From: Orthonyx spaldingii
Lineage: Eukaryota > Chordata > Aves > Passeriformes > Orthonychidae
Assembly (NCBI GenBank): GCA_013397795.1
Contig: VZTJ01000638.1
Coordinates: 485,966 to 549,965 of the forward strand
Length of the DNA stretch: 64,000 bases
Direction: 5' to 3'
Below are positions 1-10,765 of the stretch, in pieces. A program made the translations under genes and the position numbers. The notes below the pieces were generated by a model, which saw nothing but the letters and a program-made list of their open reading frames with translations, was not told the DNA's origin and made no database searches. Position 1 is the first letter of the stretch, and each line of letters begins with the position of its first letter.

Positions 1-945
1 AGAGAGATGCAAGCACTGAGCTACGCAGCATTTCATCAACCCACAGTAGGACAAAAGGAGATGTAGATGCAGCTGCTTTAGTTTCCTTCAAGCAAGAGTC
101 ACCTGTCAAACACTGCAGTGTTCCTCTGAAGACCATATTAGGGAAATGGCACATTTGGTTTAGTCTTCTCACCCAATTAAGACAGAAGAGATGACAGCAG
201 TAGCATGTATGGTTAAGACATGAAATAACAATGATTGGCATGATTATGTTTGACATCCTTCAAGCAGATCGTGAAGTGACAGTTTTGGTATGTGCAACTT
301 TGAGAAGAACAACTATTGAAAGGAAAAAAAGAAGAGGAAGTTAGTCAGAAAGAATCTGAAAGGAAAAGATAAGGAAGTAAATTCTGTAAGAACAGCAGGG
401 AGGTGGCCTTAATAATACTTTAATAGAGTCCATATACATATCCAAGGACAACAATAGAAAAATGAGGAAGTAGAAAATGCTACAATGGTTAAATAACAAG
501 GTATAAGAGTTCATTAAAGCTGAAAATTTATTCTTCCAAACATGGAAATCATGCCCAAGTGACATTAATAGAACTGAGCATAAACTGTAGCAGACTAGAT
601 GTAAAACAAAGATTAGGTAGGGTGAAGAAGAAATTTAAAGAAAAACCTCACTAAAAACATAAAGACAAATACTGTAAGAAAACATTTTTAAACATATCAG
701 AGAAAGTTAAGAAAGCAATGACTGGTATCTATGAAAGGCTGTAGACTACGTGGATTGATAGATTAGGTAGGCAAGTAGTAGTGTCAGTGTGTTAACTAGA
801 CTATGAAAGCCGTAAAGGTAATCAAAGCCCTTACAGAAACTCTACAGTGGAATTGACATTATTGCTTCATTTTCAAGATGGAGTATGATGGAAGAAGGTA
901 AGGTAGCTCAAGGGGAGAAGAGGAAAGCACTGCTCTGGAGACTTA

Positions 946-1002
946 CAAAAAAACCCAAACCAAACACAAAACCCACATACAAAAACAAACAAACAAAATC
1001 CC
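946..1002. repeat. A/C-rich low-complexity tract
   Basis: The plus strand is almost entirely A and C here, with short (CAAA)n-type runs such as ACAAACAAACAAA near the right end. It looks like ordinary low-complexity intronic sequence. No CR1 or SINE body was recognised next to it. Confidence 0.7.
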
Positions 1003-4000
1003 AGATATTGAAAAAATACTGGAACATCTTGATGCACTGAACAGTGATAGATAATTACAGTAATTAAAATCTTGGAGGGGGCTGACTCTGAAGACATGAA
1101 CAAGTAAACTCAGAAAGAGAATGCAGACATCTTACTGGACCAGTTACAGTGTGTCTCAGTGGCTGCAGCATGACTTAGAAACAGAAATACCACAGCATTA
1201 CCAACTCAGTCACCTCAAGAATGGAAGCTATGGAACTGTAAAGAGCAATAAGCCTTATCCTTTTCCCTGGTATTTAGGAAGGGTAGATACACTGTGCAAG
1301 TATCTTCAAGATGTCCCCTGAAATCCTGAGAGTTAGGAACTTGCACAGCCGTTTTAAACCAAAGCTGAGACTATGCATGTTATCACTGACAGTTCTCTAA
1401 AGGGAAAGCAGTAAGAAAAGCACTGACCACTACAACCTAACATCAAGACAGTATTACAGGGGCATCAAATAACAGAACCAACATTTAGGATAATTAGACA
1501 AATTTTCAAAAGCACCTATGTGTTACAAATACAAGTGATTTATGCATCAGTGAAAGTGGGGCTCCAAAGTGACAGAGTTGCTTCTGAAAACATACTGACT
1601 TCACAACTGCAGTACCATATGCTATTAGTCATTTCTCAAGAGACGAAAAGCCCGAGAGACCAACCTGACAAAACTCACTTAGTGCACTGATCAGAACATA
1701 CAGACCAGTTCCTACCAGTAGTATAACATTTTACACTGCCAGTTCTTCAGTGTTTTGTGATGGCTTTTTCAAGGCGTGGGGCGAGTTCAGCTTATAGTTT
1801 TACGTACCTGTACTTGTACTTACTTTTGTCTCTACACAATTCAAGCAACATGTACCTGCTTCTATGAAAACACAAGTTATTCCTCACTGATGTTTCTTTG
1901 ATAATTTTACAAACAGAAATACGAGTGCACGGGACATAGAAATCAGTTACAACTACTAAAAAGAGAAGCAGTTGCTAAACACAATTTCAAATGTTCTGCA
2001 AGATGAAAGTATAATTAAGTGTTGTGACATCAGTATTTGAGAACTATGGATATCCTTGCTTTCAGTTTAGCTTTCTACAGAAAAGGCCTGTATCATTATT
2101 ATTATATCACCTAAAATAGATATCTAAACATACATCATTTCTTAGGTCACCAAAAACAACCTAAAAATATTCAGCATTAGCTAAGACGTGTCATACATAG
2201 ACTAGCAAAAATACAGCTGAAATGACTATTGACATACTGCCTGACTCTCTAAACAAGGAAGCTGGTAGAATCAGGGTCCCCCTTGTCTTCACTGAGAATG
2301 AAGACAATTTGAAAGCTCCAGAGCAGTTCCTAGAGAACCACAGCCACACATTTCCAGGGGAGGGGAAAGACCGTAAAGGCATGTAACCATTCTCTTCCTG
2401 CCACAGAACCTCAAAGAGAAACACAGGAAACCTAAAAGGTAAAGATGAGGTCAAACCATCTTCAGATCTATCCAGCCTTTATACTAGCCCCAGGCAAATC
2501 AAACTGGCAGATTCACGGGAAGGGAAGGATGGGTCCCTCTAGCTGCTCAAGAAAATGAAAACCCAGTGTTTCCATATCCACTCTCAATGCTCTGTGGAGT
2601 TTAGGAATCTCGTGAGGTTCCCACTCTGTCTTTCCCTGTCATGCTGGAAGGCTATGAAGCTACTAAAATCAGAACTCAGAAGGAAAAAAAGCAAATACTC
2701 TGCTTCAAAGTTCCCATCCTGTGAAAGCTGAAAAATGCTGGAATTGGACCAAGTCAGCCATGGTACTTGAGCACGCAGGGGCAAAGAGTTCAGATGTGGT
2801 CTATCACTGACAGTGTTTATAAAGTGCATTCTATTTAATGCAAAAAACTCCCCGGTCCCTTGCTAAAACATAACTTTAGAAAGTCCTCCCTTATTTCAAC
2901 AACCTGCCAAAGATTGTTTAACAGATTTTTTAAAAAGTATTCATGCATTACTTCTCAACTCATTCCTTAACAGAATCTCGGGTCTCTACAAGAATTCTGT
3001 TTTCTCTAAAACCATAAAAACTGCTTCGGAAGTTTTTCGAGTGATTGTCCAACCTGCCTCTCAGTCCCATAGAAACTCTTTGCAAAGATGTTGCTTTTGT
3101 CTTGTCTGGAACAAATCCCTTCACAGATGGACCATCCAATGTCTAAGAATAACTCTTTTAACTATCAATAGAGACAAAGAGATTCAGTTGCACTGTTCCC
3201 ATGGGATTCCTTTGAGTTTGGACACATCTGTTAAGATGCATACATCAGAACTTGAATGAAGTTCTTGTCTGATCGTATCTTTGAGAACTCGTGAAAGTTT
3301 CTGCCAAAATGATCTTATCTCTTGGCACTAGCAAAACATATGTAGTTAGAGATGCCTTCTGAAAGGCTCCTGAAATAAGTGGCCTACATAGACCAAACCA
3401 GTTTAAATACAGTCAAGTCCTGATGACCTTCTTACTCTCAACAAAATCTTTAGAAACTTTACCTGAGGCTGTTCAGCCTTTGAACTACAACCTTATGCAC
3501 TTTATACATTCTCTATCCATAAGCAAGGAAATATATGAAAAAATGCAAATAGCACAAATCACGTATGTTTTCCTTTGCTTTTTTATAACCTTTCCAGAAC
3601 CTGTGCTTGTCCTTGCACAAGCACCTTTCTTCTAGGTAAGCAGATAGATCTGTTTGTGACAGCTGAGTAGCTAGAGGTATGACTCAGCTGGAGTTCTATA
3701 AGATCACTCTATCACTTAATTCCAAATTAATTCAAAGTGGTGTTTTTTATCTGCCAAGCCCTCCATGAAAACAATTACCTCAGGAAGCACCTCTTCCTCT
3801 AACTTATTTCTCCAATTGTATTGCATGAGTCAGCATTTCCCAAGACTAAACGAGATGGGATTGGACACAATGCATCCTGTGTCCTGGATTTAGCTTCAAG
3901 GATTCATCTGTGCTGGAAATACAGTGCTCAAATCCAGACATCTAGGACCCAGTTTTACAAGTGTGAGAAATAATGCAATTTCATTTGAAATAAGTGGCAT

Positions 4001-5425
4001 CAGAAACAGCATGCAGAACATACTATGCTACAGAATGAAAGCCTAAATTATGTTGTACATCACATATGACTTTACCCAGGTTTTTTTTTGCTAAGTATTC
4101 ATATCAGTAAGACTGGCATTCAGACTATTGCTTTAAGCTTTCTTCACCTCTGCCTTTTACAGCTGAGGAGCAGATGGCTATCATAGAGTTTTTATTTCCT
4201 ATGCTTGGAAAAAAAAAATTGATCTGAATCATTCCAAAAGAACCCTCATATTTTAAAGTAGATTGGCTTCTAAACACTTCTCATAATAATAAATATGTGG
4301 TGTTGTTTTCTGCCAAGCACTAGTGACTGTGCATGCAAAATGGTCAGTGAAGATTTCAAACTGATTTGAATAGGTGGCCCATAAAATCCAAGTATTTTTT
4401 TTTTCCCAGATACATGAATGAGGCCTTATGAAACCATCTGTACATCTGTGCATTTTTCCAAGAATTGGTATACCCTACCATGCTGACTCTTTCTGTGTGT
4501 TTCTGATATTTTCAGTGAAAATTCCTCTGAAACTTCCTGTCTAACTTTAGTTTTTAAGTATTTTTGTATTATTTGCCATCCACTAGAAAACTCCCCAGAA
4601 GAATGAAGAATGCCCTTTGAAAATGAAGTATCTGCCCAGCTGTGGGGGTACAGGCAGTAGGATGGTCTGGGCAAGGGAGGAGAAGCAATGTTGTGCTGTC
4701 TAAAGGTAGAGGGAAGGACAGGAAGTCTTGCTGGCCCACAGAAGAAAATCATCGCCATGGGTCCAAAAGTTGAGAGGAAGAAAGATGTGGCAATGTAGCT
4801 CTGAGAGGCAGGGAAGAGAAGGACAAAGAAAGGGATTCTAGAGTGAGGAGAAAGAATCCATCCAAAAGGCAGGGCACATCAGAGGTATGGAGAAAGCATT
4901 TGTAGTGACAGAGAAGCCCATTTTTAAATATTGGGAGCCACAAAAATCAATCTCTTGTGTCCATGAACACATTCCAGCAATAAGGATTTAGGCAATATTA
5001 AAAAATAATACCACAAAACACGGTAGAAAGGTATAATAAAGATGCAGTAAATATTCATCATGCATCGTTTTAGTTCATGTGAGTTCTTGCTATTTTGCAA
5101 GGGCATGCCAAACTCTAATTACATGCATACCACTCCTAACAAATACAGCCTGATAAAGGTCATAACCCATCATAAATAACTGTGAGGTTTTCTATTGGTT
5201 TCATAGTACATGGAATCAGCTAACAGAGATCAATATCACAAGACGTCTTACCATTTCCTGAATTTTTGCAGGACTCTATCAATATTTTGGGATCTAAATT
5301 TCAACAATTCACATGACAGGACAATATTAATGCTGAAATTGCTATTAAACCCATTTTCTGAAAAAAAATCTCCACACTTTCAGTGTGAAAGGAGCAGCTA
5401 ACCTGGGCTGGCAGTTTATTCCTAT

Positions 5426-5475
5426 TTATGGAATAACAGAATTGTTTAGGTTGGAAAAGGCCTTTGAGATCATCT
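5426..5475 (-). mobile_element. CR1 LINE 3'-end fragment
   Basis: The plus strand reads GAATAACAGAATTGTTTAGG followed by a TTGGAAAAGGCCTTTGAGATCATC-like block. This is the reverse complement of the conserved 3' end of avian CR1 non-LTR retrotransposons (consensus: ATAGAATGGTTTGGGTTGGAAGGGACC and onward). The element therefore lies on the minus strand with its 3' end at the left. Similarity fades after about 50 bases, so the copy is a heavily truncated and diverged 5'-deleted insertion with no coding capacity left. CR1 is the dominant interspersed repeat of birds, and this supports the sauropsid assignment. Confidence 0.8.
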
Positions 5476-7132
5476 GGAAGATGATCTGGGGACATAAAAA
5501 ACTTAGGGGTCTAAAAGACTGTCCATAGAACAGGTAGAGCAGGAAGAGCTGCAGGCTCCACCTTCCTGTGTTGCCCTCTGCCAATATTCCTCACCCTGAA
5601 CTTGGCCACCTCAGAAAGCAAAAGCAGGAGTTCATTCTCCAAGTTCCCTACAATCCCTGCTGGCCTCTGTCCTAAGGTTGCTTTCATGGGTTTCCATTTG
5701 TACTGTCAAAAAAAAATCAGTGTGAGGTTTCAAATCCCATTTACTAATGAACTCTTTCATCTTTGTGAATGGGATAAAGGGATTCTTTGTTTGAAAATAA
5801 GGATTATTTTTTCTTGTTGTTCTGCTCATTTTTTGCATCTTTTCACAAGCTTTTTGTTTTCAGAAAACATTACAAGACAAAACTGCACCCCAGTTTTAAC
5901 AAAGAGCCTGACATCTCCAATTTGAAGAGAATTCTTGTATATACTAAATTGCATGCTGCCTGCTGTTCAATTGTTTCACAACTCTTTCTCCTCCCCAAAT
6001 CACCAGGTGAGATTTAGGAAAGTCTCCCCAATGTTTACCAGCTCTATTAAAATCAAGATCTCTAGCAGAAGCTCATAATGAATAAAGTCAGAAGCCAACA
6101 GGAATGAATTGCAGCTGAAGTGATTTTGATAGTGATGATCCCTATAACCCGACTGCTTCCAAGCTTGGCCCTGAGGCAGGATTTTTAAATTAAAAAAAGA
6201 AAAGGATACACATTCTTTTTAATCTGATTTTTTATTGTCATGCCCTGATTTTTTTATAGGCTTTTGCAAAGTCTGGTTGGCTTCTGAGCTGTTGAAACCT
6301 GATGTCATCTTTCTCCTTTTTCCTGCTCCTGCAAATTTTACAAAATCCTAAACTACTGCAGAAGAGGTAAACTATATATTCTAAAACTAGTGAGTGATGA
6401 GATTCACATCACCCTGCACATTCTTGCCCAAGAGACTTCCAAGCAAGGACCTCTGTGAAATGACAATATTTTGAAGAGCTGGCAAGGTAAGATGACTTTC
6501 CAAAATCCAGTTTTAATAATTCCCTCCCTTATTTTTGTATTTTTTGGCAAAATGGAGAAGAACATTTTCTAAAGGCCGGTTAACCCATGCTGAGTAATCT
6601 CAAAGTGAATGCCCTCAAAACAAGGGTCTTAAAGCTGGTACAACCACACAGGTCTACAAAGATTTTCCAGACTCTCACAGACTGATCCTCTCCACAAATC
6701 ACTCCCCTTTCTTCGTGGAAATACTTTACAATCCTGGGCTTCCGAGACAGGCACTTGTGTTCAGCACAAGCTGAAACCCCCCCAGTCAGGAGATATGGTT
6801 GAGTAATGAGGAGCATGTGACTACCTGAAGAGAAGCAACAGTTCTAGTTGGACAGGGACACGCTTGAGGGGTCTTCCCTTTTTAATTTGTAATAAGCAAC
6901 AACCTGACCTAACAACACACTCTCAGCTTTCTCTGGCTGATTGCATTATCACAACCTTAACACAAAAATGTTCTGCTTCAGATGTAATTCCCAAAGAAGG
7001 GAAAAGGTAAGCCCTGAGGAGGTCCTGCTTATGACATTATGGAAAGAGCATCCAAGTGGAAAACCTGGTCCACAGTAAGGGAGGTGTTTTCAAGAACCCC
7101 AGCATAACCCAGCAGCATGTTGGTGTACTCAC

Positions 7133-7320
7133 AATCAGATGACCCTGTGTGTGCGTGCAGGTTTGTTGGTGAATGTGGAGAGTGGATGAGGGCCGGGCTC
7201 AGAGAAGGAACAGCTTCAGGGTTCAGGCAGGGAAGGCCCGGCTTGGCGCTGCATGCACCCGTCTGAGTAATCTCATTCTCCTCAGACGCCTTCTGGTTTT
7301 CAGCTGTCTTGGGTTTCTTC
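7133..7320 (-). CDS. ZBTB20: ZBTB20 long-isoform N-terminal extension exon (internal coding exon)
   Basis: Seen: the minus strand has a polypyrimidine tract and TTTCAG acceptor at 7323-7321. It is followed by 188 coding bases whose first G completes a codon from an upstream exon, then the frame KKPKTAENQKASEENEITQ, a short diverged patch, AKPGLPCLN, ALIHS, HAHTGSSD, ending in the first base of a Cys codon. The donor GTGAGT occupies 7132-7127. Known: human ZBTB20 isoform 1 (741 residues) begins MLER and continues with this segment. The shorter isoform starts at Met74 in the next exon, just before the BTB domain. ZBTB20 is a nuclear BTB-POZ C2H2 zinc-finger repressor acting in liver, hippocampus and pituitary development. 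The exon contains no Met codon, so translation through it needs a start further upstream. Differences from human include Thr for Pro after the ITQ motif and several changes around the NPEAVPSLSP stretch. The frame would read on into the intron, so the 3' end is set by the donor. An alternative donor two bases further on (GTACAC) is less likely. Confidence 0.87.
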
Positions 7321-7940
7321 CTGAAAATAAACAAAGAGACCTTTGAAGGGACTGACTGCATATTTGGGAAAAGGCATTTTTAGACTCTGTTAAAGATAAC
7401 TTTCTTCCCCCACCACCACCCCCCTCTCGCCTCTCTTTTCCCTTACAGGGAAGGAGGCAGAGAAGACTTTCCTCCATACTTCTTGTTTGGAAACAAGCTG
7501 CTCCTTGTTTTGACTCTGATGCAATGGCCCCGAGACTGTGTTACAGCAAATAGGCCACGCACGAAGCTCCTTATTCTGCCCCTACTGATGACATATAAAA
7601 TGAAACTCGTCCCAGTAGTTTAGACAGTCAGAGCGCCGTTTGACAAATATTAACCAAGGCTGTAGCATTCTGAATACAGAGAGTTATACAGAAATGTAAT
7701 AGAATTGTCTGAAAAGCAAACAAATTTGCAAGTTTCTAGTTCAAAACGAATCAGTGCAGAGGCTTGTTTTGTAAGGAAAAGCACTGAGGCAATTTTGGGA
7801 TACAGAGGTCATCTAAGTAAAGCATTAAGACTTGGAACCTGAAACGACTGTCTGTGAACACTGTGCACACGAGTTCTCAACACCTCCCTCCACCCAGGAC
7901 CTCCAAGGAATTAAGCCTCAGTGGTACATGAAGCAGGTAG
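7321..7940 (-). other. ZBTB20: Probable ZBTB20 intron between CpG island and coding exon
   Basis: About 620 bases separate the exon acceptor from the edge of the CpG island. Close to the exon is a pyrimidine-rich acceptor tract, and near 7409-7430 lies a run of CCCCACCACCACCCCCC on the plus strand. Otherwise the sequence is ordinary AT-rich DNA. If the island is a ZBTB20 promoter, this is the short intron joining its leader exon to the exon at 7133-7320. I see no other gene. Confidence 0.5.
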
Positions 7941-8054
7941 TTGGCCACCACCTGCGCTTCACGGACGGAGAAGGCGAGGCAGCGGGAGAAGCGGCAGGCT
8001 TTGGATCACACAGTGAGCACTCTGATTAGGGCGGCGAGCACCCGTCTCTCTCAC

Positions 8055-8535
8055 CGTGCCCCCTCCGCTACACAGGTGCGGGTGCTGCCTCTGTGCTCCC
8101 CGAGCCGGGTGTACACCTTCCCAGATTACATCCCGCCAGCTCGGGACGCAGCCTCCGGCCGGGAACACCGCTGCCCCGGCCCGGGATGCGGCCGGGGCAC
8201 CCCGGCAAACACCCGGCCGCTCCCGCCACATGCCGGGGGCGAGAACCGTGGTCCCTCTCGCAGGACAGCGGCAGGAGCCGGGCAGGCTGGAGCCATCGCA
8301 ATGGAACCCGTTATCTCCTGCCGGGGCAGCCCGGGAGCAGCTCCTGCCTCGCTCCCGCCCGCCGGCAGAGCCCTTTCCACAGGGCGGGACTCTCCTCACG
8401 AAGGGACGGGGTGGGACCCCTTCGCCCCTCTGCGTCCCACTGGGGACGGGGCCTGAGGGCTGCGCCGGCCTCTCCATTCTCAACCCGACACTACAGCGCG
8501 GAAAGCGCCGCTCCCGCGGGGGGCGAGGAGCGCCG
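8055..8535 (-). other. ZBTB20: Candidate 5' leader exon from the CpG island (predicted)
   Basis: If minus-strand transcription starts about 30 bases past the TATA-like element, the first strong donor-like site near the island's 3' edge is CACG followed by GTGAGA, with the intron starting at 8054. Spliced to the acceptor at 7320, it would leave two bases (CG) to join the exon's first G and give an Arg codon, the same residue that precedes KKPK in human. However, that frame has a TAA stop at 8128-8126 and no ATG in the 23 codons after it. Such a leader would therefore be noncoding for the extension and would favour the downstream Met start. The start site and donor are predictions only. Confidence 0.3.
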
Positions 8536-8561
8536 GAGCGGGCCGGCCGCTTACATAAAGG

Positions 8562-8573
8562 CCTTATATAAGG
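8562..8573. promoter_or_regulatory. Palindromic TATA-like element CCTTATATAAGG
   Basis: A perfect 12-bp palindrome whose core TTATATAA is the only AT-rich block inside the central CpG island. Being its own reverse complement, it could place a start site about 30 bases away on either strand: near 8535 on minus (towards the ZBTB20 exon) or near 8600 on plus. It also resembles an SRF CArG box, but the AT core is eight bases rather than the canonical six, so that reading is weaker. Confidence 0.45.
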
Positions 8574-9430
8574 GCGGCACGCCCGGCCGGGGGCAGGGCC
8601 CGACCCGCCGCCAGTGCCCGCGGCCGCCGGCGGGCGGCAGCACCCGCACGGCCCGGCCCGGGGCGAGGAGCCGCGCGGGGAAGGAAAACTGGAATTAGAA
8701 TGAAAAAATAACTTAAACGGGCCAGAAAGAAAGAAAACAAATCCTTTTCCCACCCCTCCTCCCGCATGGTTCTCCCCCTCCCCAGGAGGTGGTGGGCGCG
8801 AAAGGGATGCCCTGGAGCGGCCGAGGGGCAGCGAGAGGCGCCCGGTGGCAGCCGGCCGGGGCTTCGGGGTGCGGGCGGAGAGCTGAGCTCTGCAGGTGAA
8901 CCACGAGCAGCGAGGGGCTCACACTGGGAACCCCGCAGCTTCTGACAGCCCTGGTGCGTTTTGGATTACCGGGACTACAAATCCTCGCGCCACGGGACGG
9001 GCGGATGGTATTGCTGCTGTGAGCTACACGTCTATAATCAGTATGCTCAAAATACGCTGGCTGAAGTCTAATCTGATCTAAACCAATAGCACATGATTAA
9101 ATGGTCCTTACTTAAAGTTGTAGAGGTACAGCAACGTGCTGAACTGATCTGTTCCATTGTAAATGGAAGGAAAATGAAAGTATTTAAAAGTATGTTGTTT
9201 TCATGAAGAGTGAACAGAGCATCTTGTCACTCCAAGCTTGGGCATCTTTCCTTTTGTTCCCTCTTCTGTCACCAGGATCCACCTCTTGCTACAGATGAGA
9301 ATGCCTGAGACACAGAGCTTGTACATGAGCACATATATTTTAAAGTACATGGACTGCATATGTTTTGTTTGTAACAGTCTGCATGGACTTTTGGCAAGAT
9401 CCAAACAAAACTCTGGCACACCTTCACACA

Positions 9431-9478
9431 CCTCATTTCCAGATCCCAGGACATCCTCATTTCCAGATCCCAGGACAT
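9431..9478. repeat. Perfect 24-bp tandem duplication
   Basis: The unit CCTCATTTCCAGATCCCAGG plus ACAT occurs twice back to back without mismatch (9431-9454 and 9455-9478). The identity of the copies points to a recent local duplication. No longer array is present. Confidence 0.9.
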
Positions 9479-10110
9479 TCCCATGTCCAGCCAGCATGCA
9501 CTGGGGACTGCAGGAGATCTGTGCATAAACAGTGGGGTTTTTACAGCATTGCTACCCAAGCAGCTTTCAGATAGCATACCTTTTTGGCCAGGGAGCAAAG
9601 GCTGTATGTAGGCTTGGACTCTGGATGCACAGGGCAATTAAGTTCCTTGTACATAGAAGCTGAACTGCTGTATTTAAGGTCTGTTTTCAGCTCAGAGTTA
9701 GCCCAAGTTACATGGTTGGAATACAGCCTGTGACTCCAGTTCTATCCACACACAAAGCCGCCTACCCTGAGCAGGAGACTGCTGTTATTTGCAGAGTGGG
9801 GGCTTAGTCTGAGTAAACAAGACTTGTCAGTCACTAGCACAGCCATAGTTCTGTCGTTAAACCAAGCACTGACTGATGTTTCATCCTGTGGATGATCCTG
9901 CCTGTGCCTCCCAGGCCTTCAAAACTCATTAGAGGGACAGGTTAAAAAATACTATAGCAACAGGTAGTGACACCAAGGAGGCTGTGCAAAGCATCCCCTG
10001 CTTCTTCCTATCCAAACCCATCTATTTTCTACTCTGCTCCTAAGGCTGACACTGTGTTATCAGGATGCTCTTGTGCCATCACCTCTCCACATTGTAGTCC
10101 TGCAGCTCAG

Positions 10111-10130
10111 TAGACTTTTGTAGACTTTTG
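10111..10130. repeat. 10-bp tandem duplication
   Basis: TAGACTTTTG is present twice in direct succession. It is a small replication-slippage type duplication with no sign of function. Confidence 0.85.
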
Positions 10131-10599
10131 CTCACTAGGATGGCAAGAACATAGCACTGGTGCTGACTGGCACTGGAGACAACACCTCTCCACAGCAGTT
10201 CATTTCTCTCGCTGTTCAGAGATGGGCTGCATGTCACTACCACCTGAAAGGAATGCAGGCTTCCACAGGAGGAAGGCTAATGGAATCAGCAAAGTCAGCT
10301 AAGGATCTAAAGAAAGCTTTTCATAAAAGAAAAATCCTGGGGACACTGTGATCAAAACTACCTGTGAAGAAACCCAAACAAAGTTCTCCAACTACTGTTG
10401 CCAGCAAAGACAAAGCCAGAGCAATTCTGCTGTTGCTCTAAGCATATTGTTATTTTTTTGTTCTATCTTATCATCCATACAGAAAGCTCCTATTGCCACG
10501 ATCTTCACCTATATATTCTAAGTAAATATTCTTACATTGTCTTACATAGTCTACTTCTGTTGCTATTTTATTGCTATGGTCTTCACAGGGAGAGTTGTT

Positions 10600-10765
10600 A
10601 AGTACTCAATCAGGTTGTGGCATCTCCATCCTTGGAGATTTTCCAAACTTAATTGAACAAGGCCCTGAGTAACCTAATCCAGCTTGGAAGTCAGCTCCGC
10701 TCTGAGCAGGGAATTGGACTAGAGACCTCCAGAGGACCCTTCCAACCTAATTTTTTTTTCTGATT
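10600..10765 (+). mobile_element. CR1 LINE 3'-end fragment
   Basis: The plus strand follows the CR1 3' untranslated consensus in order. It has a CATCTCCATCCTTGGAGATT block, then a GAACAAGGCCCTGAGTAACC-like block, GAGCAGGGAATTGGACTAGA, and CTCCAGAGGACCCTTCCAAC just before the end. The element lies on the plus strand and ends near a T-rich run around 10750-10760 instead of a clear ATTCT-type tail. It is a 5'-truncated noncoding copy of about 165 bases. The mismatch level suggests an old insertion. Confidence 0.9.

Larger units (their letters stand above)
1..7132 (-). other. ZBTB20: ZBTB20 intron 3' of the N-terminal extension exon (partial)
   Basis: This is intron sequence transcribed on the minus strand, beginning at the GTGAGT donor at 7132-7127 and running off the left edge of the window. 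No frame here resembles the BTB domain or zinc-finger exons of ZBTB20, so the next coding exon lies outside. The stretch is AT-rich with only short chance reading frames. It holds one CR1 fragment near 5.43 kb, an A/C-rich low-complexity patch near 0.95 kb and several homopolymer runs. I see no other gene in it. That it is intron is inferred from the exon at 7133-7320. Confidence 0.75.
7940..8960. promoter_or_regulatory. ZBTB20: CpG island, probable internal promoter of ZBTB20 (possibly bidirectional)
   Basis: Within an otherwise AT-rich window, about 1 kb is strongly GC-rich with dense CpG. It holds several GC boxes (GGGCGG at 8382-8387 and 8572-8577, and CCCGCCC near 8354-8361). CpG islands in bird genomes usually mark transcription start sites. 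It lies 0.6-1.6 kb upstream of the ZBTB20 exon in that gene's sense, so the simplest reading is an alternative first-exon promoter of ZBTB20. ZBTB20 is known in mammals to use many 5' noncoding exons and promoters. The palindromic TATA element inside does not settle direction, and a plus-strand divergent noncoding RNA is equally possible. The several long open frames across the island in different frames come from low stop-codon frequency in GC-rich DNA. Confidence 0.7.
8961..10600. other. Noncoding stretch beyond the CpG island
   Basis: GC content falls back to the window average within about 100 bases of the island. The region has no supported exon. It holds the 24-bp tandem duplication at 9431-9478 and the 10-bp one at 10111-10130. 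Short open frames here show no recognisable domain. Confidence 0.6.

Noticed and set aside
1..7132. Search for the BTB-domain exon of ZBTB20
   Set aside because: No minus-strand frame resembles the MTERIHSINLHNFSNS start or the BTB fold, so the exon must lie outside the window.
8056..8698. Overlapping plus-strand frames of 171-201 codons in the same island
   Set aside because: Same reason: GC-rich shadow frames with no motif and no plausible splice context.
7959..8753. 264-codon minus-strand open frame across the CpG island
   Set aside because: Several other frames on both strands are also open here, the composition is Pro/Arg/Gly/Ala-rich as expected from GC-rich DNA, and no domain is visible. 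It is best explained by scarcity of stop codons.
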